DNA of 64,000 bases from Corynebacterium endometrii (GTDB lineage: Bacteria; Actinomycetota; Actinomycetes; Mycobacteriales; Mycobacteriaceae). Below are positions 27,509 to 35,997 of the stretch, in pieces. The DNA is taken from contig NZ_CP039247.1 of NCBI RefSeq assembly GCF_004795735.1, positions 1,674,001 through 1,738,000 of the forward strand, in the 5' to 3' direction. Within the stretch, counting starts at the first letter, position 1, and the number at the start of each line of letters is the position of its first letter. The position numbers and the translations under genes are program-made. Below the pieces are notes generated by a model. It saw only the letters and a program-made list of their open reading frames with translations. It made no database searches and was not told the origin of the DNA.

Positions 27509-28600
27509 CTAGTAGCGGACCGCGCCTACCACCTGCATGGAGTGCAAAGGCACCACCTGGACCGGGACGCCGTAGGTCGAGGCGTGCACCACTTGGCCAT
27601 CGCCGATGTACATGCCCACGTGCGTCACGCCCGGGAAATAACCCACGATATCGCCCGGTTGGAGCTGATCCAGCGGGACCGGGGTGCCGCCGGCGAGCTG
27701 CGCCTGGGAGGTACGCGGAATTGTCTTGCCCTGCTGCGCATAGGACCAGACCATCAATCCGGAACAGTCAAACTGGTTTGGGCCGGTAGCGCCCCATCCG
27801 TACGGGGAGCCAATGCGGCTCATAGCCGCGGCCACCGCGCCGCCGCCCAGTCCGGACAGCTCTGCTAGCTTGGCCGGGTCGAAGCGGGCGGATGAGGCAT
27901 TGAACTGGTCCTCCCACGCCGCCCGCTGCTCAGGGCTAAGCCCATCCACCTGGGCCTCGATGTCAGCCTGCTGGGCCTCAAGCGCCTGCCTATCCAGCAC
28001 CAACTGCTCGCGCCTTGCCTCAAGCTCCGCCGCCTTGTCCGCGGCCAGCTTGACCGCCCTATCGGCCGTGTCCCGCATTGCTTCCGCCTCCGCCGAACGC
28101 GCGGACATGGTCTCCAACGTGCGCTGCGCGTCACGGGAGATTGCCCCTAGGTACCCCAGGCGGTCCACGGCGGACTGCGGGTCACCGGAGGCCAGGGTGG
28201 TGGTCAGCGGGTCGAAGTTAAAGCCGCGGTAACGGGATTGCGCAATCCCGTTGACGCTGCGCTGCTGCTCGTCCAGGGCGGACGTCGCCGCCTCTAGGTC
28301 ACGCCGCGCCTGCTCCGCCTTTGAGCGCAGACCTTCGAGTTCGGCCTCCGCGCGGGCGAGTTCATCCTCGGCGGCCTTGAGTTCTTCATTCTTCGCGGCC
28401 ACCTGCTGGCCCAATTCGCCCATGCGCTCTATGAGTCCGTAAACATCCGCGGGGCCGCCGGCGGCGTGACCGGGGGCTGGGGCCTCGCCGACTTCCTGGG
28501 CCACCGCCCCACCGACGAGGGAGAAGGTCATAGCGGCCGCCGTTACTGCGGCGAGGGAGACGCGAGCGCCACGGCGGCGCTGGGAGTGATCGCGGTGCAC
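27509..28600 (-). CDS. Secreted NlpC/P60 peptidoglycan endopeptidase with N-terminal coiled coil (RipA-like)
   Basis: Exported cell-wall hydrolase, probably cleaving the D-Glu-mDAP bond and acting at daughter-cell separation. It has a signal peptide (LAAVTAAAMTFSLVGGAVAQ), a 170-residue heptad-rich coiled coil (MGELGQQVAAKNEELKAAED onward), then a C-terminal NlpC/P60 domain with catalytic Cys in NQFDCSGLMVWSY and His in GVTHVGMYIGDG. At 363 residues this is the RipA/PcsB-type arrangement in which the coiled coil is thought to restrain the enzyme. It is followed by pimB' 52 nt downstream. Confidence 0.92.
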   Translation of the reverse strand: MHRDHSQRRRGARVSLAAVTAAAMTFSLVGGAVAQEVGEAPAPGHAAGGPADVYGLIERMGELGQQVAAKNEELKAAEDELARAEAELEGLRSKAEQARRDLEAATSALDEQQRSVNGIAQSRYRGFNFDPLTTTLASGDPQSAVDRLGYLGAISRDAQRTLETMSARSAEAEAMRDTADRAVKLAADKAAELEARREQLVLDRQALEAQQADIEAQVDGLSPEQRAAWEDQFNASSARFDPAKLAELSGLGGGAVAAAMSRIGSPYGWGATGPNQFDCSGLMVWSYAQQGKTIPRTSQAQLAGGTPVPLDQLQPGDIVGYFPGVTHVGMYIGDGQVVHASTYGVPVQVVPLHSMQVVGAVRY

Positions 28601-28771
28601 AGTGTGACTTTCTGAGAGTGATCCAAGTTGAAACTTGGGCCAACTATAGACAATCGCGGTACTTTTCGCGAAATGTCCGCAGCCTTTGGTTTCAAGCTTT
28701 CCAGTGAAGTGATTGGGGCCTTAGGGCCACCCCCGGCAGGCGCCTCTAAAATTAGCGCGCAAGCAGAAATG

Positions 28772-28811
28772 GAAAAAGCCCTGGCGGCTCACGGGGAACC
28801 TCCAGGGCCAT
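28772..28811 (-). terminator. Rho-independent terminator of the small NlpC/P60 gene
   Basis: Minus-strand hairpin GCCCTGGAGG...CCGCCAGGGC followed by TTTTT, about 25 nt after the stop codon at 28836. Confidence 0.85.
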
Positions 28812-28835
28812 TGTTCAACCTACCGGTAGACGCGT

Positions 28836-29489
28836 TTAGAAGCGGACTACGGAATGGATTGGCATGTAGTGCAGCGGGCGCTCAGCGACCGGAGTACCGG
28901 AGTTAAGCGCGTCGATCATCATGCCATTGCCAACGTAGATGGCAACGTGGGATGCGCCACCGTAGTAGGCAACGATGTCACCGGGCTGAATCTCGGACAG
29001 CGGCACCTGCTGGCCGGCGGATGCCTGGGCCTGGGAGGTGCGAGGAATGGACTTGCCGGCCTGCGCGTACGCCCAGGAGGTCAAGCCGGAGCAATCGAAG
29101 GAGCTAGGGCCCGCAGCGCCGTAGGCGTATGGGGAACCAACCTTGGAGCGCACCGCTTCTACTACCTTCTGGCCGGTGGTCTGTGCGGGTGCTGGCGCAG
29201 CCTGCGGGGCGGCCGGTGCGCCCTGTGGGGCGGATACTGGCGCGGAGTAGTTAGCCTGACCGGTCACGCGCTGAGCCAGCTCAGGAACGTAACGGTCAAT
29301 GTTTGGCACCTTCTCGATGTTAGGAATGTCTTCCAGGCCCTGAACCTCAACGGAAAAACCGGTGTTAGGGATGGAGACCTCAGCAGCGTTACCTACCGCT
29401 GGAACAGCAACCGTTGCGGTTGCGGCGAGGGCGGTTGCGCCCGCGATGCGGCGGGATACGCTGGTGTCCTGACGACGATGCTTAGCCAC
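28836..29489 (-). CDS. Secreted NlpC/P60 peptidoglycan endopeptidase
   Basis: A 217-residue exported hydrolase. The signal peptide (AGATALAATATVAVPAVGNA) is followed by a short linker region with an Ala/Pro/Gln-rich stretch, then the NlpC/P60 domain with the catalytic Cys in SSFDCSGLTSWAYAQAG, His in GASHVAIYVGNG, and a third polar residue in HYMPIHSVV. The GTG start at 29489 has GGAG upstream. Unlike its neighbour it has no coiled coil. The very long upstream region suggests specific regulation. Confidence 0.92.
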   Translation of the reverse strand: MAKHRRQDTSVSRRIAGATALAATATVAVPAVGNAAEVSIPNTGFSVEVQGLEDIPNIEKVPNIDRYVPELAQRVTGQANYSAPVSAPQGAPAAPQAAPAPAQTTGQKVVEAVRSKVGSPYAYGAAGPSSFDCSGLTSWAYAQAGKSIPRTSQAQASAGQQVPLSEIQPGDIVAYYGGASHVAIYVGNGMMIDALNSGTPVAERPLHYMPIHSVVRF

Positions 29490-29690
29490 GAATTAAACTC
29501 CAAACTTTCCTGTGCGTCTACCATCCAAGCCACGGCAATCCTCGATTCGAGTTCAAGGACGCGTGACCCGTATGGCTCTGGCCCGAGTGGACCTAACGTT
29601 CGTAGGACGCCCATCTCTGTAGGGCTCCTCCGCTCGGCCCCACTGCTTCAGGAGGGCCAGATACGACGCTTAAAATCTTTTGTTTTATGA
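29490..29690 (-). promoter_or_regulatory. Candidate structured leader RNA of the NlpC/P60 gene
   Basis: No gene fits here. On the minus strand a perfect 7-bp helix CTGGCCC/GGGCCAG (29654-29660 with 29578-29584) closes an 83-nt domain that contains CCGAGCGGAGGAGCCC and a CCTA/TAGG hairpin; a further hairpin CTCGAATCGAG follows. Actinobacterial NlpC/P60 and Rpf genes are often preceded by c-di-AMP (ydaO-type) riboswitches, and GAGCGGAGGAGCCC and GAACTCGAATC recall conserved ydaO segments. The GGTGAA and GTCAGCTAACC elements were not found, so this is only a candidate. Confidence 0.35.
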
Positions 29691-29727
29691 ATGCGCCCCG
29701 TGGTTGGTAACGCAATGTCTCGAATAG

Positions 29728-29805
29728 GTTACGAAATTGTCACGGCGAATGTCGAATTTTGACCCAGCATGTCATCCGTTACCGTCCCGTTATCAACGGG
29801 TTACC
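29728..29805. promoter_or_regulatory. 11-bp-phased GTTAC direct repeats upstream of the NlpC/P60 gene
   Basis: GTTAC-like pentamers recur with exact 11-bp spacing: 29728 (GTTAC) and 29739 (GTCAC), then 29778 (GTTAC), 29789 (GTTAT) and 29800 (GTTAC). Such phased direct repeats are typical of OmpR/PhoB-family response regulators; MtrA, which controls cell-wall hydrolase genes in corynebacteria, is a reasonable candidate. They lie just upstream of a plausible promoter region near 29690-29730. Confidence 0.45.
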
Positions 29806-30440
29806 TTCCCGATACCCTAAAACCCCTTCCAAGACAGAGACGGACCACACTTTCCAGCTCGTCCCCAAAACCCCTCGCGACTAGCGGATTTAGTAAATTC
29901 CATTCTCTAAGGAAAGGCTGAACGAGATCACTTCCCCATTCCACAGCACAAATAAAAATATTATTGTGACCTTTGTCACGCCCGACCCTGGAGGCCCGTT
30001 TAGGGGCCTTCTCCTTACCCCTCCCCTCCCCTGTAGCGCCCGCATTGCCGGCGTGACACCCGCCGCTGAGCCCACCGCGGGCGTATTTGGCGCGCGGGGA
30101 TAAAAGTGCCCCGGTAGCGTCTACCACGCCACAAATTCCGCAGAAGAGCCACCCCGCCCCAAGAACAAGGCCCCGCCCCAACCCCTGGTACCCAGATAAA
30201 GCCCCGCCTAGGTCTTAGCCGAATGCTATAAAGCCCCGGGTTCTTATTGAAGCGCCCCCTAGAGTATGAGCGCCTGCCTGAGCGCACGTACCGTCCACGC
30301 ACATCCCGCGCGTGAAAATGCCCCGCCTATCGCAGGCGCCCTGCACGCAGACGCCTAGCTTTCCTATATAAGCCCTCAAATCGCCTTATATAAGCCCGTA
30401 TATAAGAGGGGTACTAAGGACAAGCTGGGCGGCCTTGGCA
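29806..30440. other. Long intergenic region with degenerate TATA-AAGCCC repeats
   Basis: About 600 nt with no credible gene on either strand. A small hairpin AGGCCC/GGGCCT lies near 29992-30010. A degenerate motif of the form TATA(TA)AAGCCC recurs at about 30195, 30226, 30365, 30387 and 30399 (the last ending in GAGGGG), and GCCCCG preceded by an A-run recurs at 30101 and 30315. I cannot assign a role; it could be a decayed element or regulatory DNA. Confidence 0.4.
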
Positions 30441-30442
30441 AT

Positions 30443-30483
30443 AGAAAACGCCTGCCCTTACCTAGTAGGTAAGGAACAGGCGT
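30443..30483 (-). terminator. Rho-independent terminator of the qcr operon
   Basis: Minus-strand hairpin with arms ACGCCTG...CAGGCGT and inner CCTTACCTA/TAGGTAAGG, followed by TTTTC, about 35 nt after the qcrB stop. Confidence 0.85.
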
Positions 30484-30516
30484 CGAGAGCGCTAGTGTTC
30501 AGCCTAGGGCTGGAAC

Positions 30517-32139
30517 TTAGATGCGGCCGTTCTCCTCGTCCTCGCGGCGGTTGGCCTCATTGAGACGGCGGAACATCTCCGCTTCCTCAACATGGTTGTC
30601 CTCGCGAGCCTCGTGAACGCGGCGCATCATGTCCGGATCATCCGGGGAGAATACGCCCTGGGTCTCAGAATCAGCCAGGCCAAGCTGGTTGAGCTGCTTA
30701 GGAACGTAAGCACCGGCGTACTCCATTGGGATCTGGTGACCGTGCTCATCAACCGGGCCAATTGGCTGGTGAACCTCGATGAAGGCGCCGTTTGGCATCT
30801 GCTTGATGATACCGGTCTCAATGCCGTGCTCCAGGACCTCACGGTCGGAGCGCTGCAGACCAACGCAGATTCGGTAGGTGATGAAGTAAGCCAATGGCGG
30901 CAGGATGATAATGCCGATACGGCCTACCCAGGTCATCGCGTTCAGGGAGATCTGGAAGAAGTGCGCAACATGGTCGTTACCACCAGAGATGGTAACCAGC
31001 AGGAAGAAGGTGATAGCCATTGCGCCGATACCGGAACGAACTGGAACGTCGCGCGGACGCTGCAGCAGGTTGTGGTGAGCATCGTCACCGGTGAACTTCT
31101 TCTCGATGAATGGGTATGCGATAAGCAGTACAACCATTAGACCACACAGAAGGGCTACCCAGAATGCGGATGGGATGGTGTAGTTGCCCAGGTAGAGCTC
31201 CCACGCTGGCATGACACGGGCCACACCGTCAGTCCAAAGCATGTAGATATCAGGCTGGGAACCGGCGGAAACCTGGGATGGGTTGTATGGACCCAGCAGC
31301 CAGATTGCGTTGATGGTGAGGATACCGGACATCAGGGCCAGAACACCCGCAACCATCGCGCCCATGCCGATAGCCTTCGTGGCGAAGACCGGCATGATTC
31401 GAACGCCAACGACGTTGTTCTCTGCGCGACCAGGACCAGGGAACTGGGTGTGCTTCTGGTACCAAACCAGGAGCAGGTGGGCTGCAATGAGGCCAAGGAT
31501 GATGCCCGGAATGACCAGAACGTGCAGGATGTAGAAACGATCCAGCATCAGGTCAGATGGGAAGTCACCGTCAAAGATGGCCCAGTGCATCCAGGTGCCC
31601 AGGATTGGGATACCCAGGATGATTGCGGACATGATTCGCAGACCAACGCCGGAGAGCAGATCATCCGGAAGGGAGTAACCGAGGAAGCCCTCGATCATGC
31701 CCAGCAGAATCAGGGCGACGCCGATGATCCAGTTGGCCTCACGCGGGCGGCGGAATGCGCCGGTGAAGAAGATGCGGAGCATGTGGGCAACCATGGACAT
31801 CATGAACATGAGTGCTGCCCAGTGGTGCATCTGGCGAACGAACAGGCCGCCGCGAACCTCAAAGGAAATATCGAGTGCCGTTGCGTATGCTCGGGACATC
31901 TCAACGCCGTTGAGAGGGGTGTACGCACCGTCATAGATAACCTTCGTGATGGAAGGGTCGAAGAACAGTGCCAAGTAGATACCGGTCAGCAGCAAGATGA
32001 TGAAGCTGTACAGCGCCATCTCACCGAGCATGAAGGACCAGTGAGTTGGGAATACCTTGTTTAGCTGCTGGCGAATGAAGCCCGAGGCAGTGTACCGCGA
32101 GTCAATGTTGTTACCGATTTCGGCTAGTTTATTGCTCAT
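30517..32139 (-). CDS. qcrB: Cytochrome bc1 complex cytochrome b subunit QcrB
   Basis: Quinol-oxidising membrane subunit of the menaquinol:cytochrome c reductase. The N-terminal half carries the haem-b four-helix bundle; His ligands are seen in [20 protein letters not shown] (first two) and in [21 protein letters not shown] (second pair, split across the helix). The C-terminal part extends about 120 residues beyond mitochondrial-type cytochrome b and ends in a hydrophilic, acidic tail, as in other actinobacterial QcrB. The length is 540 residues. The ATG at 32139 overlaps the qcrA stop by one base. Confidence 0.96.
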   Translation of the reverse strand: MSNKLAEIGNNIDSRYTASGFIRQQLNKVFPTHWSFMLGEMALYSFIILLLTGIYLALFFDPSITKVIYDGAYTPLNGVEMSRAYATALDISFEVRGGLFVRQMHHWAALMFMMSMVAHMLRIFFTGAFRRPREANWIIGVALILLGMIEGFLGYSLPDDLLSGVGLRIMSAIILGIPILGTWMHWAIFDGDFPSDLMLDRFYILHVLVIPGIILGLIAAHLLLVWYQKHTQFPGPGRAENNVVGVRIMPVFATKAIGMGAMVAGVLALMSGILTINAIWLLGPYNPSQVSAGSQPDIYMLWTDGVARVMPAWELYLGNYTIPSAFWVALLCGLMVVLLIAYPFIEKKFTGDDAHHNLLQRPRDVPVRSGIGAMAITFFLLVTISGGNDHVAHFFQISLNAMTWVGRIGIIILPPLAYFITYRICVGLQRSDREVLEHGIETGIIKQMPNGAFIEVHQPIGPVDEHGHQIPMEYAGAYVPKQLNQLGLADSETQGVFSPDDPDMMRRVHEAREDNHVEEAEMFRRLNEANRREDEENGRI

Positions 32140-33359
32140 TATGACTTACGCTCCCAGAAAGCCGGGCCTACAGGCTCGATGAAGTTACCCTGTGCGACGA
32201 GGTAACCCTCTTCATCCACGGTGATTGGCAGCTGTGGCAGAGCACGGGCCGCCGGGCCGAAGAGTGGCTTGCCGTAACGCAGTGCATCGAACTGCGACTG
32301 GTGGCAAGGGCACAGGATTCGGTTGGTCTGAGCCTCGTACAGAGAGGTTGGGCAACCGATGTGAGTACAAATCTTGGAGTATGCGTAGTAATCGCCGTGG
32401 TGGAAGTCTTCCTGACCCTCGCGCTCAATTACTCGCTGTGCGTCGGAGTGACGCAGGCGAATCAGCATAACCGGGTTGCGGTTGCCGTGAATGGAGTGCA
32501 TGTGGTTTTCGTAGACATCCTTGTTCGGGTCGTACTCCGCACCGTCGTTAACGTCGCTAGCTGCGAGCGGGAAGACGGTCTCCATGCCGCCCGCGGCCAG
32601 GTCCTCCGGGCGAACACGCACCAGGCGGGAAACGCCCTGGGTGGTGTAGTGGGTGCCGGATTCGCCGGTGTGCGGCTCCGCGATGGTACCGGTGTCGCGT
32701 GCGAGGTAGAGCTTGACGCCCTTCTCGTGCATGGTCCAGCCGGAGGTCCACAGGGTACCGTCGCCGGTGTAGTCCAGATCGTGGCGTACCTTCCAAGGAT
32801 TCTTGATTGCGCCACCCAGCGGAGCCGCAACGGTCAGGCCGAACAGTACGCCGGCGCCACCGAAAAGGCCCATGAGGGTCTTGCGACGACCAAGGGTGGA
32901 AGTCTTCCAGGAATCGTTCAGAAGAGCGGTCAGGGTCTGGCGGTCAATCTCCTCGGAAGGACCGTCGTGGCGACGCTGAACGGAAATCTCCTCAGGGATG
33001 ATCTTCTTGACGTACTGGACGATGGCGATACCCAGAGAGATGATCGCCAGGCCGGAGGTCAGGCCCAAAAGTGGGGTGTAGAAGATGTGCCACAAAAGAC
33101 CCTCATCACCGTGGGTCTTGAACTGCCATGGCCAGAAGATGTAGACGGCGAGGAACGCCAGGGCCATAACAATGGAGATGGTGAGCCATACGCCAATACC
33201 GAATGCGGCACGCTTTTCGGCAGGGTCACCGGCTACCGGGTAGCGCTCCTTGCGGAACGCAACGGTTACATCGTCGAGCTCGGTGCCGAGGGCAGCAAGC
33301 TCAGTCTCGCTCATGCCTTTCAGCTGAGCCTCAGTGTAATTCTTCTTTACGTTGCTCAT
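32139..33359 (-). CDS. qcrA: Cytochrome bc1 complex Rieske iron-sulfur subunit QcrA
   Basis: Carries the 2Fe-2S cluster passing electrons from menaquinol to the di-haem cytochrome c. The cluster ligands are in [16 protein letters not shown] and [11 protein letters not shown] (Cys-x-His and Cys-x-x-His), with a Pro-loop after. Three membrane segments precede the Rieske domain, an actinobacterial feature (for example [18 protein letters not shown]). I start at 33359 ([12 protein letters not shown]), where ATG overlaps the qcrC stop as ATGA; the longer frame runs into qcrC. The product has 406 residues. Confidence 0.95.
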   Translation of the reverse strand: MSNVKKNYTEAQLKGMSETELAALGTELDDVTVAFRKERYPVAGDPAEKRAAFGIGVWLTISIVMALAFLAVYIFWPWQFKTHGDEGLLWHIFYTPLLGLTSGLAIISLGIAIVQYVKKIIPEEISVQRRHDGPSEEIDRQTLTALLNDSWKTSTLGRRKTLMGLFGGAGVLFGLTVAAPLGGAIKNPWKVRHDLDYTGDGTLWTSGWTMHEKGVKLYLARDTGTIAEPHTGESGTHYTTQGVSRLVRVRPEDLAAGGMETVFPLAASDVNDGAEYDPNKDVYENHMHSIHGNRNPVMLIRLRHSDAQRVIEREGQEDFHHGDYYAYSKICTHIGCPTSLYEAQTNRILCPCHQSQFDALRYGKPLFGPAARALPQLPITVDEEGYLVAQGNFIEPVGPAFWERKS

Positions 33360-34291
33360 GAGCGAGATCCAATCCACATTGCAGCAGCACACAGGGCGGT
33401 GATGCCGATAATCCACATTGCTAGACCCTCAGCAACTGGGCCAAGACCGCCAAGGTCCCAACCCGCCGGGCTGGGGGTTTCACCAGCGGACTTCAGGAAT
33501 GCAATGATGTCCTTCTTCTCATCGGCGGTCAGCTGACGATCGGAGAACTTAGGCATGTTCTGAGGGCCGGTGAGCATTGCCTGGTAAATCTCCTGCTCGT
33601 TGGCCGGAGCCAGCGGTGGAGCGTACTTACCGGAGGACAGTGCGCCGCCCTGGCCGGTGAAGTTGTGGCAGGACGCGCAGTTCATGCGGAAGAGCTCGGA
33701 ACCTCGCGCTACGTCCTCGGCCTGGATCTGGCCGTTGTAGTTAGCGCCGCGCAGGGACTCCTGGGCAATAATCTTGTTGCCCTTCTCGTCGTACTGCACG
33801 TTACCGTTCTCATCCGTCTCGTAAACTACGTCCGGACCGCCACCGTTAGCGGCAACGTAGGCCGCAAGGGCCATGGTCTGCTGCTCGGTGTAGCGTGGGG
33901 TTTTGCGCTCAGCCTGTGCATCGTTAGACATCATCGGCATACGGCCGGAGTGGACCTGGAAGTACACCGCACCGGAGCCGATACCGATGAGTGATGGGCC
34001 ACGGTCATCGACGCCCTGCAGGTTCGCACCGTGGCAGGTGATACAAGCTACGTCGTAGATGTCCTTGCCTTCTTGGATGAGGGCTTGGTCGTCCTTCTGC
34101 GCGGTTGCAACCTGAGCGTCCGGGGTCAAGGCGGTAGCCAGGACGCCAGCACCGGTCAGGCCGATGGTCAGCGCGAAGGTACCCGCAAGCGTGCGCTTCG
34201 CCTTGCGGCGACGGCGGGTCTTCTTAGCCGCTACGGCAGCAGGGGTCTTGCCTGCTGCCTGTGCGGCAGAATTAGAATTGCTATCCATCAT
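33356..34291 (-). CDS. qcrC: Cytochrome bc1 complex di-haem cytochrome c subunit QcrC
   Basis: Membrane-anchored di-haem cytochrome cc that replaces both cytochrome c1 and soluble cytochrome c in actinobacteria, handing electrons directly to CtaC. Two CXXCH sites are visible: CITCHG (about residue 82) and CASCHN (about residue 204), each in its own cytochrome c fold. A basic N-terminus with a membrane segment ([19 protein letters not shown]) and a C-terminal membrane anchor ([16 protein letters not shown]) flank them. The start is one of two adjacent ATG codons, 34291 or 34288. Confidence 0.95.
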   Translation of the reverse strand: MMDSNSNSAAQAAGKTPAAVAAKKTRRRRKAKRTLAGTFALTIGLTGAGVLATALTPDAQVATAQKDDQALIQEGKDIYDVACITCHGANLQGVDDRGPSLIGIGSGAVYFQVHSGRMPMMSNDAQAERKTPRYTEQQTMALAAYVAANGGGPDVVYETDENGNVQYDEKGNKIIAQESLRGANYNGQIQAEDVARGSELFRMNCASCHNFTGQGGALSSGKYAPPLAPANEQEIYQAMLTGPQNMPKFSDRQLTADEKKDIIAFLKSAGETPSPAGWDLGGLGPVAEGLAMWIIGITALCAAAMWIGSRS

Positions 34292-34361
34292 TTTCCTTAG
34301 AATAAGTCGTGCTCGGAAAGTGAAGGCTGTAGGCCAGTGAAACCACCGGCTTCACTACGGC

Positions 34362-34973
34362 CTACTGTACGAGGTAGATAACGACAAAAACGCCGATCCA
34401 GATGATGTCCACGAAGTGCCAGTAGTAGGACACTGCCATTGCCGCAGTTGCCTGCGATGGCGTGAACTTGGTCTTGGCCACACGAATGAGAACGATCACG
34501 AAGGCAAGAATGCCGGCGGTCACGTGTGCCGCGTGGAAACCGGTCAGAATGTAGAAGACCGAACCAAAGACACTGGACTGAATCGTCACACCGTGGTGGA
34601 TCATCTCGTACCACTCAAACGCAACGAGACCAATGAAGATCACGCCGAGCAGAATGGTCACTGCGTACCAAACACGTAGCTTATATACGTCACCCCTTTC
34701 AGCTGCGAAGACGCCGAACTGGGAAGTAACGGAGGACGTGATCAGGATGGCGGTGATGACACCGCCATACACAACGTTGAGATGGCCGGTCTGAACCGCC
34801 CAATCACCTTCCTGGCCGTTAGCGCGCGATGTGAACCACATTGCGAACAGTCCGGCGAAGAACATCAATTCCTGAGACAGGAACACGATGGTGCCCACGC
34901 TGACCATATTGGGTCGGTTCAGCGTAGCAACACGTGGTGCTGCCATACCTTGGTTTGAAACTGCGCTCGTCAC
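34362..34973 (-). CDS. ctaE: Cytochrome c oxidase subunit III CtaE
   Basis: Five-helix subunit III of the aa3 oxidase. Conserved features: the SQELMFFAGLFAMWF segment, GFHAAHVTAGILAFV and the C-terminal YWHFVDIIWIGVFVVIYL. I choose the GTG at 34973 (TSAVSNQGMAAPRVATLNRP after it), which gives 203 residues, matching corynebacterial CtaE; the longer frame reads non-coding DNA. TACTAAT 4 nt upstream of the GTG suggests a leaderless transcript. The ctaE-qcrCAB order places oxidase and bc1 genes in one operon. Confidence 0.94.
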   Translation of the reverse strand: MTSAVSNQGMAAPRVATLNRPNMVSVGTIVFLSQELMFFAGLFAMWFTSRANGQEGDWAVQTGHLNVVYGGVITAILITSSVTSQFGVFAAERGDVYKLRVWYAVTILLGVIFIGLVAFEWYEMIHHGVTIQSSVFGSVFYILTGFHAAHVTAGILAFVIVLIRVAKTKFTPSQATAAMAVSYYWHFVDIIWIGVFVVIYLVQ

Positions 34974-34977
34974 GTCT

Positions 34978-34984
34978 ATTAGTA
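34978..34984 (-). promoter_or_regulatory. -10 element for ctaE-qcrCAB (likely leaderless)
   Basis: Minus strand CATACTAATAGAC-GTG: the TACTAAT -10-like element lies 4 nt before the ctaE GTG, placing the predicted transcript start at or next to the start codon. Confidence 0.5.
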
Positions 34985-35040
34985 TGACGGTTCGGGACCC
35001 ATAAGTCACCCGAATCCCCCCGCAATTTGAAGCCTCCCCG

Positions 35041-35244
35041 TTGGCTTTGGCGCGGGCGAAAAAGAACGAACCGCGGCCCAAGATTATTCCTTATAAATGG
35101 GAACTTTTTAAGCCCATTTCCGACGAAGTGTTTTCGCAGGTTATCAAGCCGGAGCCGCAGCAAGCCCGCAGATCTGCTCGCCGGGCCAACTTCGCCATGC
35201 GTACCGCCCGAAAAGACGCAAGTCGCCATGCCAATTTGCCCTGA
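35041..35244 (+). CDS. Possible small basic protein, divergent from ctaE
   Basis: An open frame with protein-like composition (KIIPYKWELFKPISDEVFSQ, then a basic ARRSARRANFAMRTARKDA tail), about 67 residues, ending at TGA 35242-35244. Upstream there is a stop at 35002 and no ATG or GTG in frame; TTG at 35041 is the best start and it has no clear ribosome site. Mixed G+C at third positions looks coding. I do not recognise a family. It may be a real short gene or the remnant of one. Confidence 0.35.
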   Translation: MALARAKKNEPRPKIIPYKWELFKPISDEVFSQVIKPEPQQARRSARRANFAMRTARKDASRHANLP

Positions 35245-35471
35245 GAGATAAATCACAAGCCGGAAGGCCCCCATCACCCGCGCTTTCAAACTTTCGGTTG
35301 ACCCCCGAATAATGAGGGGCAAAGAAGTAAAAGCGCTGGTAGAAAAAGTGGCCCCCGCGGCAGTATTCGCATCGGCTCTGATTCCAGGGCCCCGCGCCCT
35401 CCCCCACGGATCGCCTTGTACAAAATTTTTACGGCAATCCGGGAACTTTTACGAGGATTAACCGACGCACC

Positions 35472-35509
35472 AAAAAGTCCCCGCTCCTCTTTTAGAAGAA
35501 CGGGGACTC
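35472..35509 (-). terminator. Rho-independent terminator of ctaCF
   Basis: Minus-strand hairpin AGTCCCCG...CGGGGACT followed by TTTTTGG, about 50 nt after the ctaF stop. Confidence 0.85.
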
Positions 35510-35556
35510 GAGAAGTTCACGTGGCGCGCGGCGCTCAGGCCGCGCGGTTTAGAAGC

Positions 35557-35988
35557 TTAGTGCTTCTCCTTTGGCAGACCGTACTGCAGGGAGAGCTTGG
35601 TAACGGTAAATACCAGAAGAGCCGCGCCCAGAACGATGAGCCAGTAGTAGACGAAGATGATGCCCAGACCCATAACGGCGATGGAACCCGCCATCGCGAT
35701 TGGCCAGATGGAATTCGGAGAGAAGAAGCCCAGAATGCCGGCGCCATCCGCTACCTCAGCCTCTTCCCAATCCTCCGGCGCGATGTCCGTGCGGGAATCG
35801 GTGAAGTGAAGGTAGCCGGCGAGCATCAAGCACAGCAGGGTTGCCAGGGTCAGGCCAACGATGCCGATCCACTCAGGACCGTAAGCGTAGCCGTCATCTT
35901 GAATGTAGTTAACGCCAATGGTGTAAACGACCAGGGAGATTACCAGGTAAACGGCGATGCCGTAAAAGACTTTAGCTCCAACGCGCAT
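35557..35988 (-). CDS. ctaF: Cytochrome c oxidase subunit IV CtaF (actinobacterial type)
   Basis: Small accessory subunit of the aa3 oxidase found only in actinobacteria, 143 residues. Four hydrophobic segments are visible, starting with FYGIAVYLVISLVVYTIGV and ending with a pair near the C-terminus (IWPIAMAGSIAVMGLGIIF, then YYWLIVLGAALLVFTVT). The acidic loop FTDSRTDIAPEDWEEAEV between them is typical. It lies 9 nt downstream of ctaC in the same operon. Confidence 0.93.
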   Translation of the reverse strand: MRVGAKVFYGIAVYLVISLVVYTIGVNYIQDDGYAYGPEWIGIVGLTLATLLCLMLAGYLHFTDSRTDIAPEDWEEAEVADGAGILGFFSPNSIWPIAMAGSIAVMGLGIIFVYYWLIVLGAALLVFTVTKLSLQYGLPKEKH

Positions 35989-35997
35989 GATTACTCC

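Noticed and set aside
29801..30181. 126-residue minus-strand frame in the long intergenic gap
   Set aside because: Composition is Gly/Arg/Ala-rich, there is no ribosome site, and the frame overlaps repeat-like DNA.
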